Of a stretch of DNA of 64,000 nucleotides, positions 31,019-39,369 are shown piece by piece. A program made the translations under genes and the position numbers. Positions within the stretch are counted from its first letter, which is position 1. Every line of letters starts with the position of its first letter. The stretch spans positions 12,091,001 through 12,155,000 of the forward strand of contig NZ_JAPNKC010000001.1 in assembly GCF_026626705.1 (NCBI RefSeq). The letters are read 5' to 3'. The notes below the pieces were generated by a model. It did not search any database, had not been told where the DNA came from, and saw nothing but the letters and a program-made list of their open reading frames with translations. The stretch comes from Pyxidicoccus sp. MSG2. GTDB taxonomy: Bacteria > Myxococcota > Myxococcia > Myxococcales > Myxococcaceae.

Positions 31019-31234
31019 CCAACCATCATGTCCGGGCCCGGCTCCGGCGCAATCCGGAATGAGGCAGGCGTGAGCAGGCGGTCGCTTCCCCTCCTGGTAC
31101 ACGCGGTGTAATCACTAAAATTCCTTGAGATGCAGATTAAGCGGGTATCGCTCCACTCTGGAGTGGCGCTCCACCCCGGAAGCAGCCCGCGCAACCCGAG
31201 AAGCCGAATACGTACTTTCAGTGCGGGTTGCCCT
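31019..31234 (-). promoter_or_regulatory. Leader/intergenic segment upstream of the CoxE-like operon
   Basis: Separates the methyltransferase stop from the CoxE-like start. It contains a less GC-rich patch (about 31108-31150) that is a plausible promoter location, and a 6-bp inverted repeat CCACTC-tg-GAGTGG at 31153-31166. No clear -35/-10 pair was identified. Confidence 0.3.
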
Positions 31235-32530
31235 TCAAGCCTTCCGCTCGAAGGACATGACGGCTTCCACGTGGTGCGTCTGGGGGAACATGTCCACCAC
31301 CTGGAGGGCCAGGGGCTTGTAGCCCGCCTCGACCAGCCCCGCCGCGTCGCGGGCGAGGGAGGCTGGATCGCACGCCACGTAGACCACCCGGCGCACGCCC
31401 AGGGCCGTCATCCACTTCGCCAGCCCGGGCGCTCCGGTGCGCGGCGGGTCCGCCAGGCACACGTCGAACTTCCGCCCTTCCGACACCAGCCCATCGCACG
31501 CCTTGCGCGCGTCGCCCTGGATGAAGCGCACGTTCCCCACCCCACCCTCGCGCGCGCTGCGCTGGGCCAACTCCACGCCCACGGGTGAGGACTCCACGCC
31601 CAGCACGGACGCGGAACCGGCCGCCAACGGGAAGGTGAAATTGCCATTCCCCGAGTACAGCTCCAGCACGGAGTCGCCGTCCCGCGCCGCCAGCTCGTAC
31701 ACGGCCGCCGTGACGAGCCCCACGTTGGCCTCGGCATGCGCCTGCGCGAAGGCATCCGGCCGCAGGTACAGGGGCACCTCTGGCCGCAGCGGCGAGTACG
31801 AGCGCAGCACCGGCTTCCCCAGCACGCGCGGCGAGCCCTCCTTCGGCACCAGCACCGCGCCCTCCAGCCGCAGTGCTCGCACCGCCGCCTCCGCCGCCTC
31901 CACGTGCCGCGCCGTCACCGGCCCTGTCAGATTCACAGCGAAGGCGGCCTTGTCGCCCTCGGCCAGCAGGAGCACCTCCTCGGTGTCCTTCGCCAGCGGC
32001 TTGAGCAGCGGAGCCAGCTTCCCCGGCAGCTCCCTCAACACGGGCGTCAGCGCCCCGCACTCCGTCACGGGGACGCGCTCATGGCTCCGCCGCCCGAAGT
32101 ACCCCAGCGTCCCCTTCCCCGTCGGGTGCAGCACCGCGCGGCGCCGGTAGCTCCAATCCCGGGGCGCCACCAGCAGCGGCCGCACGGTGAAGGACGTCCT
32201 CGACAGATGGCCCAGGTGCTCCAGGGTGGAGAGGACGATCTCCTGCTTCGCGGCCCGCTGCGCCGGCTCGGCCAGCCCCAGCCAGTCACAGCCGCCACAT
32301 TCGCCAGCATAGGGGCACTGCGGCTCGCGCCGGTCCGGCCCGGGCGTCACCACCTGCCGCAAGAGCCCTCGGAGCACACGCCCCTGCACCTCCAGGTGCA
32401 CGCGCACGGTGTCGCCGGGGAAGGCGCCTGGGATGAACACGGTGCGCCCCTGCCAGGAGGCCACGCCCTCGCCGAGCTGGCCCAGGCGCTCAATCTTCAA
32501 TTCAACGGGAGTCTCAGGTAACGGCTGCAT
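31235..32530 (-). CDS. TrmA/RlmD-family RNA (uracil-C5) methyltransferase
   Basis: 431 residues: N-terminal TRAM domain, then an iron-sulfur cysteine cluster (CPYAGECGGCDW), and a class I methyltransferase with ELYSGNGNF (SAM site), ADPPRTG and the VACDPASLARD segment carrying the nucleophilic cysteine. This architecture is that of RlmD/RumA and relatives, which make m5U in 23S rRNA. TRAM plus the Cys cluster argue against TrmA itself; the exact target base cannot be decided from sequence alone. Confidence 0.9.
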   Translation of the reverse strand: MQPLPETPVELKIERLGQLGEGVASWQGRTVFIPGAFPGDTVRVHLEVQGRVLRGLLRQVVTPGPDRREPQCPYAGECGGCDWLGLAEPAQRAAKQEIVLSTLEHLGHLSRTSFTVRPLLVAPRDWSYRRRAVLHPTGKGTLGYFGRRSHERVPVTECGALTPVLRELPGKLAPLLKPLAKDTEEVLLLAEGDKAAFAVNLTGPVTARHVEAAEAAVRALRLEGAVLVPKEGSPRVLGKPVLRSYSPLRPEVPLYLRPDAFAQAHAEANVGLVTAAVYELAARDGDSVLELYSGNGNFTFPLAAGSASVLGVESSPVGVELAQRSAREGGVGNVRFIQGDARKACDGLVSEGRKFDVCLADPPRTGAPGLAKWMTALGVRRVVYVACDPASLARDAAGLVEAGYKPLALQVVDMFPQTHHVEAVMSFERKA

Positions 32531-32572
32531 TCAGGGGCTCGGTGGGCGGCGCCCTGGACCGAGCGCCACCTG

Positions 32573-32968
32573 TCACTTCCGGGTAACCACGGCCGGCTCG
32601 TCCGGGGGGAACTCCGTGCGCAGGCGCTCCACGAACTCCCCGATGCGCGACCGCTTCTCATCGTCAACGTCCACGAACTCCACCGCCATCCCCGGCGACT
32701 GATTCGCCGCGTGCGAGCCCGGGGCATTGGTGCGCGTCACCCGGCCCTTCAGCTCCACCGGGAAGTGCGCGCCGGGCAGCGTCACCAGCAGGCGCACCAC
32801 CGTGTCCACCGGCAGCGGCTTGTCGGTGTTGATGTACAGGCCCCCGCGCGACAGGTTCACCGCCCAGTCCGTCACGAACCCGGCCACGCTGCTGTAGGCC
32901 ACGGGCAGCTCGTACTCGACGCGCGGCGCGCGGTCACTGGGGTTGGACTTCTGCGAAGTGTCGGCCAT
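32573..32968 (-). CDS. PilZ-like domain protein of the myxococcal paralogous type
   Basis: 131 residues. It matches the compact PilZ-like module with N-[LS]-S-R-G-G-L-Y-I, but the upstream c-di-GMP-binding RxxxR is degenerate (only APRVEYELPVAY). This type is expanded in Myxococcus (TIGR02266-type). It may therefore work as a protein-interaction module rather than a c-di-GMP sensor. It stands 42 bases upstream of the methyltransferase gene. Confidence 0.82.
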   Translation of the reverse strand: MADTSQKSNPSDRAPRVEYELPVAYSSVAGFVTDWAVNLSRGGLYINTDKPLPVDTVVRLLVTLPGAHFPVELKGRVTRTNAPGSHAANQSPGMAVEFVDVDDEKRSRIGEFVERLRTEFPPDEPAVVTRK

Positions 32969-33030
32969 GGATGGAGTCCCCCGCGGGCTCGTAACCTCAA
33001 CCCGCGGGGCGCCACCCTAGCCCCGTGCGC

Positions 33031-33687
33031 TCAGAATTTCATCTCGCGCACGTCCGGAGCGACCTTCAGCGTCGGCTCCGTCAGCTTCCGCACCTGCTCC
33101 ACCGTCACGCCGGGGGCCACCTCGCGCAGCACCAACCCCTCGGGCGTCACGTCGATGTACGCGTGGTCCGAGACGATGTGGTGCACGCACTTGAGGCCCG
33201 TCAGCGGCAGCGAGCACTTCTTGAGGATCTTCGGCTGGCCATCCTTGTTGGCGTGCTCCATGGCCACGTAGATGCGCCTGGCACCCACCGCGAGGTCCAT
33301 GGCGCCGCCCATCCCCTTCACCATCTTCCCGGGGATCATCCAGTTGGCCAGGTCACCCTCTTCGCTGACCTCCATGGCGCCCAGGACGGCCATGTCGATG
33401 TGGCCGCCGCGGATCATCCCGAACGACAGCGCGGAGTCGAAGAACGACGCGCCCTTCACCGTCGTCACCGTCTCCTTGCCGGCGTTGATGAGGTCCGGGT
33501 CCTCGGTCCCCTCGACGGGGTACGGGCCGATGCCGAGCAGGCCGTTCTCCGACTGGAGCACTACCTCCACGCCGGCCGGGATGTAGTTGGAGACGAGCGT
33601 GGGGATGCCGATGCCCAGGTTGACGTAGAAGCCGTCCTTCAGCTCCTGGGCGATGCGCATCGCAATCTGTTCACGAGTCAGTGGCAT
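33031..33687 (-). CDS. scoB: 3-oxoacid CoA-transferase subunit B
   Basis: 218 residues with the catalytic-glutamate motif SENGLLGIG and the full subunit-B length. With subunit A it moves CoA between succinyl-CoA and acetoacetate. Its ribosome site GAGGAG overlaps the TGA of scoA (TGAGGAG), and the gap is only 7 bases, so translation is probably coupled. Part of a thiolase-scoA-scoB operon for acetoacetate and acetyl-CoA interconversion. Confidence 0.93.
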   Translation of the reverse strand: MPLTREQIAMRIAQELKDGFYVNLGIGIPTLVSNYIPAGVEVVLQSENGLLGIGPYPVEGTEDPDLINAGKETVTTVKGASFFDSALSFGMIRGGHIDMAVLGAMEVSEEGDLANWMIPGKMVKGMGGAMDLAVGARRIYVAMEHANKDGQPKILKKCSLPLTGLKCVHHIVSDHAYIDVTPEGLVLREVAPGVTVEQVRKLTEPTLKVAPDVREMKF

Positions 33688-33694
33688 GGGCTCC

Positions 33695-34393
33695 TCACGC
33701 CTGCTTGCGGACGGTGCGCCGCTCGATCCACTTCTTGAGGTTCTTCGCCTGGACGATGCGGTGCACGAAGATGCTCGGGAGGTGCACCATGTCCGGGTCC
33801 AGCTCGCCCGGCTGCACGATGTGCTCCACCTCGACGATGGTCGTCTTCGCGGCCATGCACATCATGGGCGAGAAGTTCCGCGCGGTCTTGTTGAACACCA
33901 GGTTGCCCCAGGTGTCCGCCTTCCACGCGTGGATGATGGCGAAGTCCGCCTTCAGCGGCTTCTCCAGGACGTGGAGCCGGCCGTCGATCATCCGCGTCTC
34001 CTTGCCCTCGGCCACCTGCGTCCCGGCGCCCGTGGGGGTGAAGAAGCCGCCGATGCCGCAGCCGCCGGCGCGGATGCGCTCGGCCAGGGTGCCCTGCGGA
34101 TTCAGCTCCACCTCCAGCTCGCCGGAGAGGAACTGCCGCTCGAACTCCTTGTTCTCACCCACGTAGCTGGACACCATCTTCTTCACCTGCTTGTTCTGAA
34201 GAAGGATGCCGAGCCCGAGCTCGGTGGTGCCGCAGTTGTTGGCGATGATGGTGAGGTGCTTCACGCCCTTGCGATGAAGCGCCTCGATGAGATTCTCAGG
34301 GTTGCCGCACAGGCCGAAGCCGCCGCTCATGAGCGTGCAGCCATCCGGGATGTCGGCGACCGCCTCGTCCGCGTTCGCGTAGACCTTGTTCAT
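33695..34393 (-). CDS. scoA: 3-oxoacid CoA-transferase subunit A
   Basis: 232 residues with the conserved [13 protein letters not shown] CoA-binding loop and the [14 protein letters not shown] segment typical of subunit A. GGGAGG lies 5 bases before the ATG. It is separated from the upstream thiolase by 79 bases that contain a strong hairpin. Confidence 0.93.
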   Translation of the reverse strand: MNKVYANADEAVADIPDGCTLMSGGFGLCGNPENLIEALHRKGVKHLTIIANNCGTTELGLGILLQNKQVKKMVSSYVGENKEFERQFLSGELEVELNPQGTLAERIRAGGCGIGGFFTPTGAGTQVAEGKETRMIDGRLHVLEKPLKADFAIIHAWKADTWGNLVFNKTARNFSPMMCMAAKTTIVEVEHIVQPGELDPDMVHLPSIFVHRIVQAKNLKKWIERRTVRKQA

Positions 34394-34445
34394 CCGCCCT
34401 CCCGATACGGAAACGGGGTGAAGGCCGGAAAGGCCCCCACCCCGC

Positions 34446-34469
34446 CCCTCTTCCCCGAAGGGAAGAGGG
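34446..34469 (-). terminator. Hairpin between thiolase and scoA
   Basis: Perfect 10-bp stem CCCTCTTCCC / GGGAAGAGGG with a CGAA tetraloop, 3 bases after the thiolase stop codon. It may partly terminate the thiolase transcript or stabilise it, allowing unequal expression within the operon. Similar hairpins recur as intergenic repeats in many GC-rich proteobacteria. Confidence 0.55.
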
Positions 34470-34472
34470 AGA

Positions 34473-35654
34473 TTACCTCTCCACCATCAGCGCGATGCCC
34501 TCGCCGCCGCCGATGCACAGCGACGCGACGCCCCGCTTCTTGCCCAGGTCCTTCATCGTGTGCAGCAGCGTCACCAGCACGCGCGCGCCCGAGGCGCCAA
34601 TCGGGTGGCCGAGCACCACCGCGCCGCCGCGCACGTTCACCTTCGACGGATCCAACCCGAGGATGCGGTTGTTGGCCAGCGACACCACCGCGAACGCCTC
34701 GTTGATCTCCCACAGGTCCACGTCACCCGCGGCGAGGCTCTTCTTCTTCAGCAGCTTGTTGATGGCGTCCGCCGGAGCAATCGTGAACTCCACCGGCTTG
34801 CGAGCGGCCTGGTCGTAGCCGGTGATCCGGCCCAGGATGGTGCGGCCCTCCGCCTTGGCGCGCTCCTCGCTCATCAGCACCAGCGCCGCGGCGCCGTCGT
34901 TGATGGAGGACGCGTTGGCGGCCGTCACCGTGCCGTCCTTCTTGAAGACGGGCTTGAGGCCCGGAATCTTGTCCGGCTTCGCGTTGCGGGGACCCTCGTC
35001 ATCAGTGACGGTGACGACGTCCTCCGGCTTCTTGCCGGGGATCTGCACCGGGACGATCTCCGCCGTGAAGAGGCCTTCCTTCTGGGCCTGGATGGCGCGG
35101 CGGGTGGACTCGAGCGCGAACTCGTCCTGCTGCGCGCGGCTGATGCCCTGCGAGGTGGAGCACTCCTCCGCGCACAGGCCCATGTGGACGTTGCCGTACA
35201 CGTCCCAGAGGCCGTCGTGGATCATCGCGTCCTTGAACTCCACGTTGCCCATGCGGGCGCCGCCGCGCATGGTGTGGCTGAGGTAGGGCGCGTTGCTCAT
35301 GGACTCCATGCCGCCAGCGACGACGACGTCCACGTCACCCAGGGCAATGGCCTGCGCGCCCGCGATGACGGCCTTCAGGCCGGAGCCACAGACCTTGTTC
35401 AGCGTGGTGGCGGGAACCGTCTCTGGGATTCCAGCGAAGATGGTCGCCTGGCGGGCGGGCGCCTGGCCCACACCGGCCTGGAGCACGCAGCCCATCACCA
35501 CTTCCTGGACGGCCTCCGGCTTCACGCCAGCGCGCTCGAGCGCCGCCTTGATGGCGACCGCGCCCAGCTGCGGGGCCGTCAGCTTGGACAGCGCGCCCTG
35601 GAAGGAGCCGATGGGAGTACGGGCCGCGCCCACGATGACGACTTCACGAGCCAT
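34473..35654 (-). CDS. Acetyl-CoA C-acetyltransferase (thiolase)
   Basis: 393 residues from the ATG at 35654, chosen for its GGAGG site and match to the family N-terminus (MAREVVIVGAARTPIG); the frame continues upstream without family similarity. The active-site Cys is in NKVCGSG, the His in GHPIGASGA, and the second Cys in CIGGGEG. It condenses or cleaves acetoacetyl-CoA; operon context with scoA/scoB supports ketone-body or acetoacetyl-CoA metabolism. Confidence 0.94.
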   Translation of the reverse strand: MAREVVIVGAARTPIGSFQGALSKLTAPQLGAVAIKAALERAGVKPEAVQEVVMGCVLQAGVGQAPARQATIFAGIPETVPATTLNKVCGSGLKAVIAGAQAIALGDVDVVVAGGMESMSNAPYLSHTMRGGARMGNVEFKDAMIHDGLWDVYGNVHMGLCAEECSTSQGISRAQQDEFALESTRRAIQAQKEGLFTAEIVPVQIPGKKPEDVVTVTDDEGPRNAKPDKIPGLKPVFKKDGTVTAANASSINDGAAALVLMSEERAKAEGRTILGRITGYDQAARKPVEFTIAPADAINKLLKKKSLAAGDVDLWEINEAFAVVSLANNRILGLDPSKVNVRGGAVVLGHPIGASGARVLVTLLHTMKDLGKKRGVASLCIGGGEGIALMVER

Positions 35655-35711
35655 GAAAACTGCCTCCGTTCGAGGATGACCGAATGACCTTCGGTAACAG
35701 CGACGAGGGCC

Positions 35712-35740
35712 CTTATCACCGGGCACTCCCTGGAGTTCAA
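35712..35740 (-). promoter_or_regulatory. Candidate promoter of the thiolase operon
   Basis: On the minus strand TTGAAC (35735-35740) and GATAAG (35712-35717) are separated by 17 bases, about 55 bases upstream of the thiolase ATG. A reasonable sigma-70-like match in otherwise GC-rich DNA; not verified. Confidence 0.4.
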
Positions 35741-36109
35741 GCGTCCTCGCTCGGGCTCCAGACGGGAGCGTCCACTGTGCATGGCGCACCGCGACATCCG
35801 TCGTAACCCCTTGACTGGACAGGGGTCAGGCTCCGGACGGGAGGCCCGGGCCCCGCCCGACCGGTCGGACGGCGACACGTCCTTCACGGAGTCACCCGGT
35901 GACAGGTGGCCCGGGGCCCGCGGGCAGTGAGGCCGCACGCCCGAAAGCCCCGCCCGGAAGGGCCGCGCGGACAGGCGGTCAGCACCGGGACGCGCACCAT
36001 CACACCCGCCGGGGCGCCTCACCGTCCTGCGTGACCCCGAGGTGGTGACGTGCCGGAACGCTCAGGCGCACCGGGCACCCACCGCCTCCCATCCGAGGAG
36101 CATGCCACC
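35741..36109. other. Divergent intergenic region, no gene recognised
   Basis: Rest of the spacer between the thiolase and the secreted cysteine protein. It is GC-rich with no convincing open frame with coding character. GAGGAG at 36095-36100 is the ribosome site of the gene at 36110. Confidence 0.5.
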
Positions 36110-36643
36110 ATGCAGCGACCTGTCCGTTCCCTTTCCCACGCCGCCCTGCTCGCGGCGCTCTGCCTGCTGACGAGCGTTTCCTCCGCCCTGGCCGCGCCTC
36201 GCTGGGGCTCGTTCAAGAAGGACCAGTGCACGGCAGCGGGGCTCCGACAGCATTCCTCCGTCCTCCACGACATCCAGGGCTCCTGGGAGGAGGCCTGCTT
36301 CAAGACGGGCGCCACCATCGAAGGCCACACCTTCGCGCAGCCGGCCCGCTGCAAGAACGCCACCTTCAACATGTGGGGCGAGTTCGACGTCCCGGACGAA
36401 AGCTGCATGCCCCACTGGGGAGACTTCAAGGCCGACCACTGCGTCGGCGTGGGCCTGAAGCAGTACTCCGCCGTCCTCTGGAACATCAAGGACTTCTCCT
36501 GGGAGGACGCGTGCATGACGATGCCCGCGCAGATCAACGGCGTGCAGTACGAGCACCCCACGCGGTGCCGGCACAGCGGCCTCAACATGTGGGGCGAGTT
36601 CGACGTCCCGGATACGTCCTGCGGCCCCGCCCCCATCCCCTGA
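36110..36643 (+). CDS. Secreted protein of two tandem cysteine-rich repeats
   Basis: 177 residues from the ATG at 36110, nine bases after GAGGAG; it opens a signal peptide ending at SSALAAP. The mature protein is two copies of about 70 residues, each running from WG-F-K-D-C through GL-Q-S-VL, W-E-AC, P-RC and ending in the identical block NMWGEFDVPD plus -SC. Four cysteines per copy occupy matching positions, suggesting two internal disulfides each. I know no family. Probably co-expressed with the nuclease-like gene 31 bases downstream. Confidence 0.82.
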   Translation: MQRPVRSLSHAALLAALCLLTSVSSALAAPRWGSFKKDQCTAAGLRQHSSVLHDIQGSWEEACFKTGATIEGHTFAQPARCKNATFNMWGEFDVPDESCMPHWGDFKADHCVGVGLKQYSAVLWNIKDFSWEDACMTMPAQINGVQYEHPTRCRHSGLNMWGEFDVPDTSCGPAPIP

Positions 36644-36674
36644 GCCGCCGCGCGAGGAAACGAGGCCAACTGCC

Positions 36675-37544
36675 ATGAACAGCCACACCCGTCACTTCAC
36701 GCGACTGCTCCCGCTCCTGCTCGTCCTGGGGACCGCGAGCCTGGCCTGGGCGGACACCCCGGTGCGCATCGTCACCTGGAATGTCCATCCGCGCAGCATC
36801 GCCGGGGAGACTCCCGAGGGCCGGATGAACCGCCTGCTCACCTTCGCCGCAGGCCAGGGCGTCGACATCATCGCCTTCCAGGAGGTGCCCCGCTCGCTCC
36901 TCAACACCCCGGCCCGGCTGGACCCGCTGATGGCCGCGGCGACGCAGGCGGGGTTCGAGGTCGCCGCCCTGCCGGGCGAATACCCGAACACGCCGGGCCG
37001 GACCCCCACGTCCAACATCCACAACGCATACATGGTGCTCTACAACCCCAACGTCGTCACGCCCGCCAACGTCGCACCCGGGACGGATCCGGCGATGACC
37101 TTCTTCCGTCCCGAGCTCTTCACCCAGGGCCCCCTCAACCAGGCACGGCCTCCGGCGACGCTCACCTTCGACGTGCGGCACGCGGATGGAGGCACGTCGC
37201 CCCTGCACCTGCTCACCTGGCACAACGAAGCGGGCTCGCTGGCCGCCGGGCACGTGCGGCAACTGGAGGGCGCCATCCAGAATCATCTGGCGACGCAGCA
37301 GGGTAACTGGGTCGTCGTGGGAGACTTCAATGTCGCGGACTCGACCGCGGAGATGCAGGACCTGGACGCGGATTACCACCTGCTCACCCACGACGAGAAC
37401 GGCATCGACCACATCCTGTCCAATGCCACCATCACCAACGTCGTCAACGACGACGCGGCCCATCCCATCGACCCCCGGTTCAGGAGCGATGGGCGCCATC
37501 TGGCCCTGTTCGGTGAGCTGAACATCCCCCGCGGGTCCCAGTAG
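36675..37544 (+). CDS. Secreted endonuclease/exonuclease/phosphatase-family protein
   Basis: 289 residues with a signal peptide (cleavage after SLAWA). The EEP fold motifs are in order: VTWNVH, FQEV (metal-binding Glu), HNEAG, VVVGDFNVADS (catalytic Asp and Asn), IDHILS and a terminal SDGRH, a variant of the usual SDH with two inserted residues. The family includes DNases, sphingomyelinases, phosphatases and CdtB toxins; substrate cannot be fixed from sequence. Export and pairing with a cysteine-rich repeat protein suggest an extracellular hydrolase. Confidence 0.85.
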   Translation: MNSHTRHFTRLLPLLLVLGTASLAWADTPVRIVTWNVHPRSIAGETPEGRMNRLLTFAAGQGVDIIAFQEVPRSLLNTPARLDPLMAAATQAGFEVAALPGEYPNTPGRTPTSNIHNAYMVLYNPNVVTPANVAPGTDPAMTFFRPELFTQGPLNQARPPATLTFDVRHADGGTSPLHLLTWHNEAGSLAAGHVRQLEGAIQNHLATQQGNWVVVGDFNVADSTAEMQDLDADYHLLTHDENGIDHILSNATITNVVNDDAAHPIDPRFRSDGRHLALFGELNIPRGSQ

Positions 37545-37548
37545 CTTC

Positions 37549-37584
37549 CGCGGGCGCGGACGGTGTCAGCCGTCCGCGCCCGCG
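37549..37584 (+). terminator. Strong hairpin after the nuclease-like gene
   Basis: Perfect 15-bp stem (CGCGGGCGCGGACGG and its complement) with loop tgtcag, 4 bases past the stop codon. First of two hairpins between convergent genes. Confidence 0.8.
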
Positions 37585-37593
37585 ACATGGGAA

Positions 37594-37625
37594 CGGCCGG
37601 GCTCCCATGGCAGGAAGCCCGGCCG
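37594..37625 (-). terminator. Second hairpin, serving the convergent SLH-protein gene
   Basis: 10-bp stem CGGCCGGGCT / AGCCCGGCCG with a 12-base loop, 33 bases past the stop of the leftward gene at 37659. Together with the hairpin at 37549-37584 it isolates the two convergent transcripts. Confidence 0.65.
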
Positions 37626-37658
37626 CCTCGCAATCACGTGCTGGATGCCTCGGGACTA

Positions 37659-39326
37659 CTACCGCAGCCCGGCCGCGTACTCGCGCAGCATCTGCGGGAC
37701 GCCGGAGGTCGTCCCGTCGAAGCGGAAGTACGCGTCGAAGTCCCAGTCGAGCGGGCGCGGCTCGTTGCGCAGGTAGCCGTGCCCGGCAATCCACAGGCAC
37801 TGGGTGTCCGCCGGGCGCCCCTCCATGTCACGCAGGTCGCTCAGGATGTAGTTCACCGCGTTGATGTCGCTCTGGGCCACGGGGTTGCCGCCCTCGGTGG
37901 CCAGCGAGTTGAACCCGCGCCCGAGGATGCCTCCCGCGGTGTTGCGGAACCACTCGCTGTAGATGGCGCCGCCGCCCTGCTCTCCCACGTCATACGGGTG
38001 CGTGGCGATGAAGGCGTTGCGGAAGAGCTGGCCGCCGTACCGGTTGTCGTTGAACCACTTCAGGTTCCACATCATGTCCGAGAAGAAGTTGTAGATGGCG
38101 TTGCGGCCGGCCGCGTCGTACGCCGGCTTGTACTCCATGGGCGGAGTCCCCACCGCCATGCGCCGGCCGGCGCCCTCCAGGCCGTTGATGCCGTTCATCA
38201 CGAAGGCCACCTTCTCCGCGTAGGCCCAGCGGTTGGTGACGGCGGGCGGACGCGTGGGCTCGTTGTCGATCTGCACGATGCGCACGCCCATGTCGTAGAG
38301 CGCACTGGCGGCGCTGACGTGCCGGTCGAGGATGTACTGCGGCGCGTTGTCGAACGACTGGCCAAAGTCCCAGACGAGCCGGACCACCGGGGTGATGCCC
38401 TCCTGGTGCATGCGCTGGATGGTGGGGTTCATCGCCCACGGGTCATTCACGTTCACCAGGATCACCGAGAAGCCCACGCCCATCTGCTTCACGCGGCGCA
38501 GGACGTCCCGCTCGCGCGCGTCGTTGTAGCTGCCCTGCGCCGGCCCCCAGTGCAGGCCCAGGCGGCTGCCCACCCAGATGCCGGAGATGACCTGGAAGCC
38601 GTTGTAGACGCTCCGGCCGATGACGTTGCGGCACGGCACCGTGTAGTTGTTGGCACGCGTGAGGATCTGCGCCATCTCCGCGCGAGACACGAAGCGCTCC
38701 GGGCAGAAGTTGGGCCTGTCGCCGTTGCGGCCGCAGCCGGGGATGTACTCGGCGGCGTTCTCCACCCAGCCGCCCGCCCAGTAGCCGCCGGGCACGTCGG
38801 CGTAGATGCCGCGCATGCCCGGCTGGCCGAAGACGCCGCGCAGGCGCTGGGTGAACACCGCCATCTGCGCGCGAGTCACCGGGTCCTCGGGACAGTAGTA
38901 GCCGCTGCCACAGCCGGTGGTGATGCCGTCGTCAGCGGCCTTCTTGATCCACTTCGCGGCCCAGTAGCTCGGAGGCACGTCCGTGTAGACGTTGCTCGTC
39001 GGGTTGGGCAGCGTGTTGTCGATGTTGGGGCCGTACTTCGCGCGCATGAGGAACACGGCCATCTCCGCCCGCGTGACGTTGCGGGTGGGACAGAAGCTGG
39101 TAGCGGAGCAGCCCTTCGTCACACCCGACGCGGCCAGCGCTTGAATCTCCGTCCAGGCCTCGTTGTTGGCGGCGACGTCGTCGAAGTAGACGCAGGCGCC
39201 GTTCTGCGTCGCCGCTCCCTCCACGGCGCCGACTTCCTCCTGGGGCTGTGACGGCTGCGACGATTCCGACGGGCCACAGCCGGCGACGGCCAGCATGGCG
39301 AGCACGCACACTGCATTGCGAATCAT
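37659..39326 (-). CDS. Lipoprotein with three SLH repeats and a glycosidase-like domain
   Basis: 555 residues from the ATG at 39326 (GGAGG 5 bases upstream). A lipobox (LAVAGC) gives a lipid anchor. Three S-layer-homology-type repeats follow (about residues 50-200), each with an F/Y-D/T-DV start and a VTRAEMA-like end, and with paired cysteines unusual for SLH domains. The rest resembles a TIM-barrel glycoside hydrolase: VSVILVNVNDPW-like strands, an RIVQIDNEPT segment whose N-E pair would be the acid/base site of a clan GH-A enzyme, then ATHPYDVG. Likely a surface polysaccharide-active protein; substrate unknown. Confidence 0.8.
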   Translation of the reverse strand: MIRNAVCVLAMLAVAGCGPSESSQPSQPQEEVGAVEGAATQNGACVYFDDVAANNEAWTEIQALAASGVTKGCSATSFCPTRNVTRAEMAVFLMRAKYGPNIDNTLPNPTSNVYTDVPPSYWAAKWIKKAADDGITTGCGSGYYCPEDPVTRAQMAVFTQRLRGVFGQPGMRGIYADVPGGYWAGGWVENAAEYIPGCGRNGDRPNFCPERFVSRAEMAQILTRANNYTVPCRNVIGRSVYNGFQVISGIWVGSRLGLHWGPAQGSYNDARERDVLRRVKQMGVGFSVILVNVNDPWAMNPTIQRMHQEGITPVVRLVWDFGQSFDNAPQYILDRHVSAASALYDMGVRIVQIDNEPTRPPAVTNRWAYAEKVAFVMNGINGLEGAGRRMAVGTPPMEYKPAYDAAGRNAIYNFFSDMMWNLKWFNDNRYGGQLFRNAFIATHPYDVGEQGGGAIYSEWFRNTAGGILGRGFNSLATEGGNPVAQSDINAVNYILSDLRDMEGRPADTQCLWIAGHGYLRNEPRPLDWDFDAYFRFDGTTSGVPQMLREYAAGLR

Positions 39327-39369
39327 GGACTTCCTCCTTCGGGGGAATGGCACATGGGAAAAGTTCGAT

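Noticed and set aside
36675-37544. Assignment of the exported EEP protein as a CdtB toxin
   Set aside because: Only the general EEP motifs are seen; there are no CdtA or CdtC partners, so only the family is claimed.
37563-39251. Plus-strand frame opposite the SLH lipoprotein
   Set aside because: The minus strand has a lipobox, SLH repeats and a good ribosome site; the plus frame has none.
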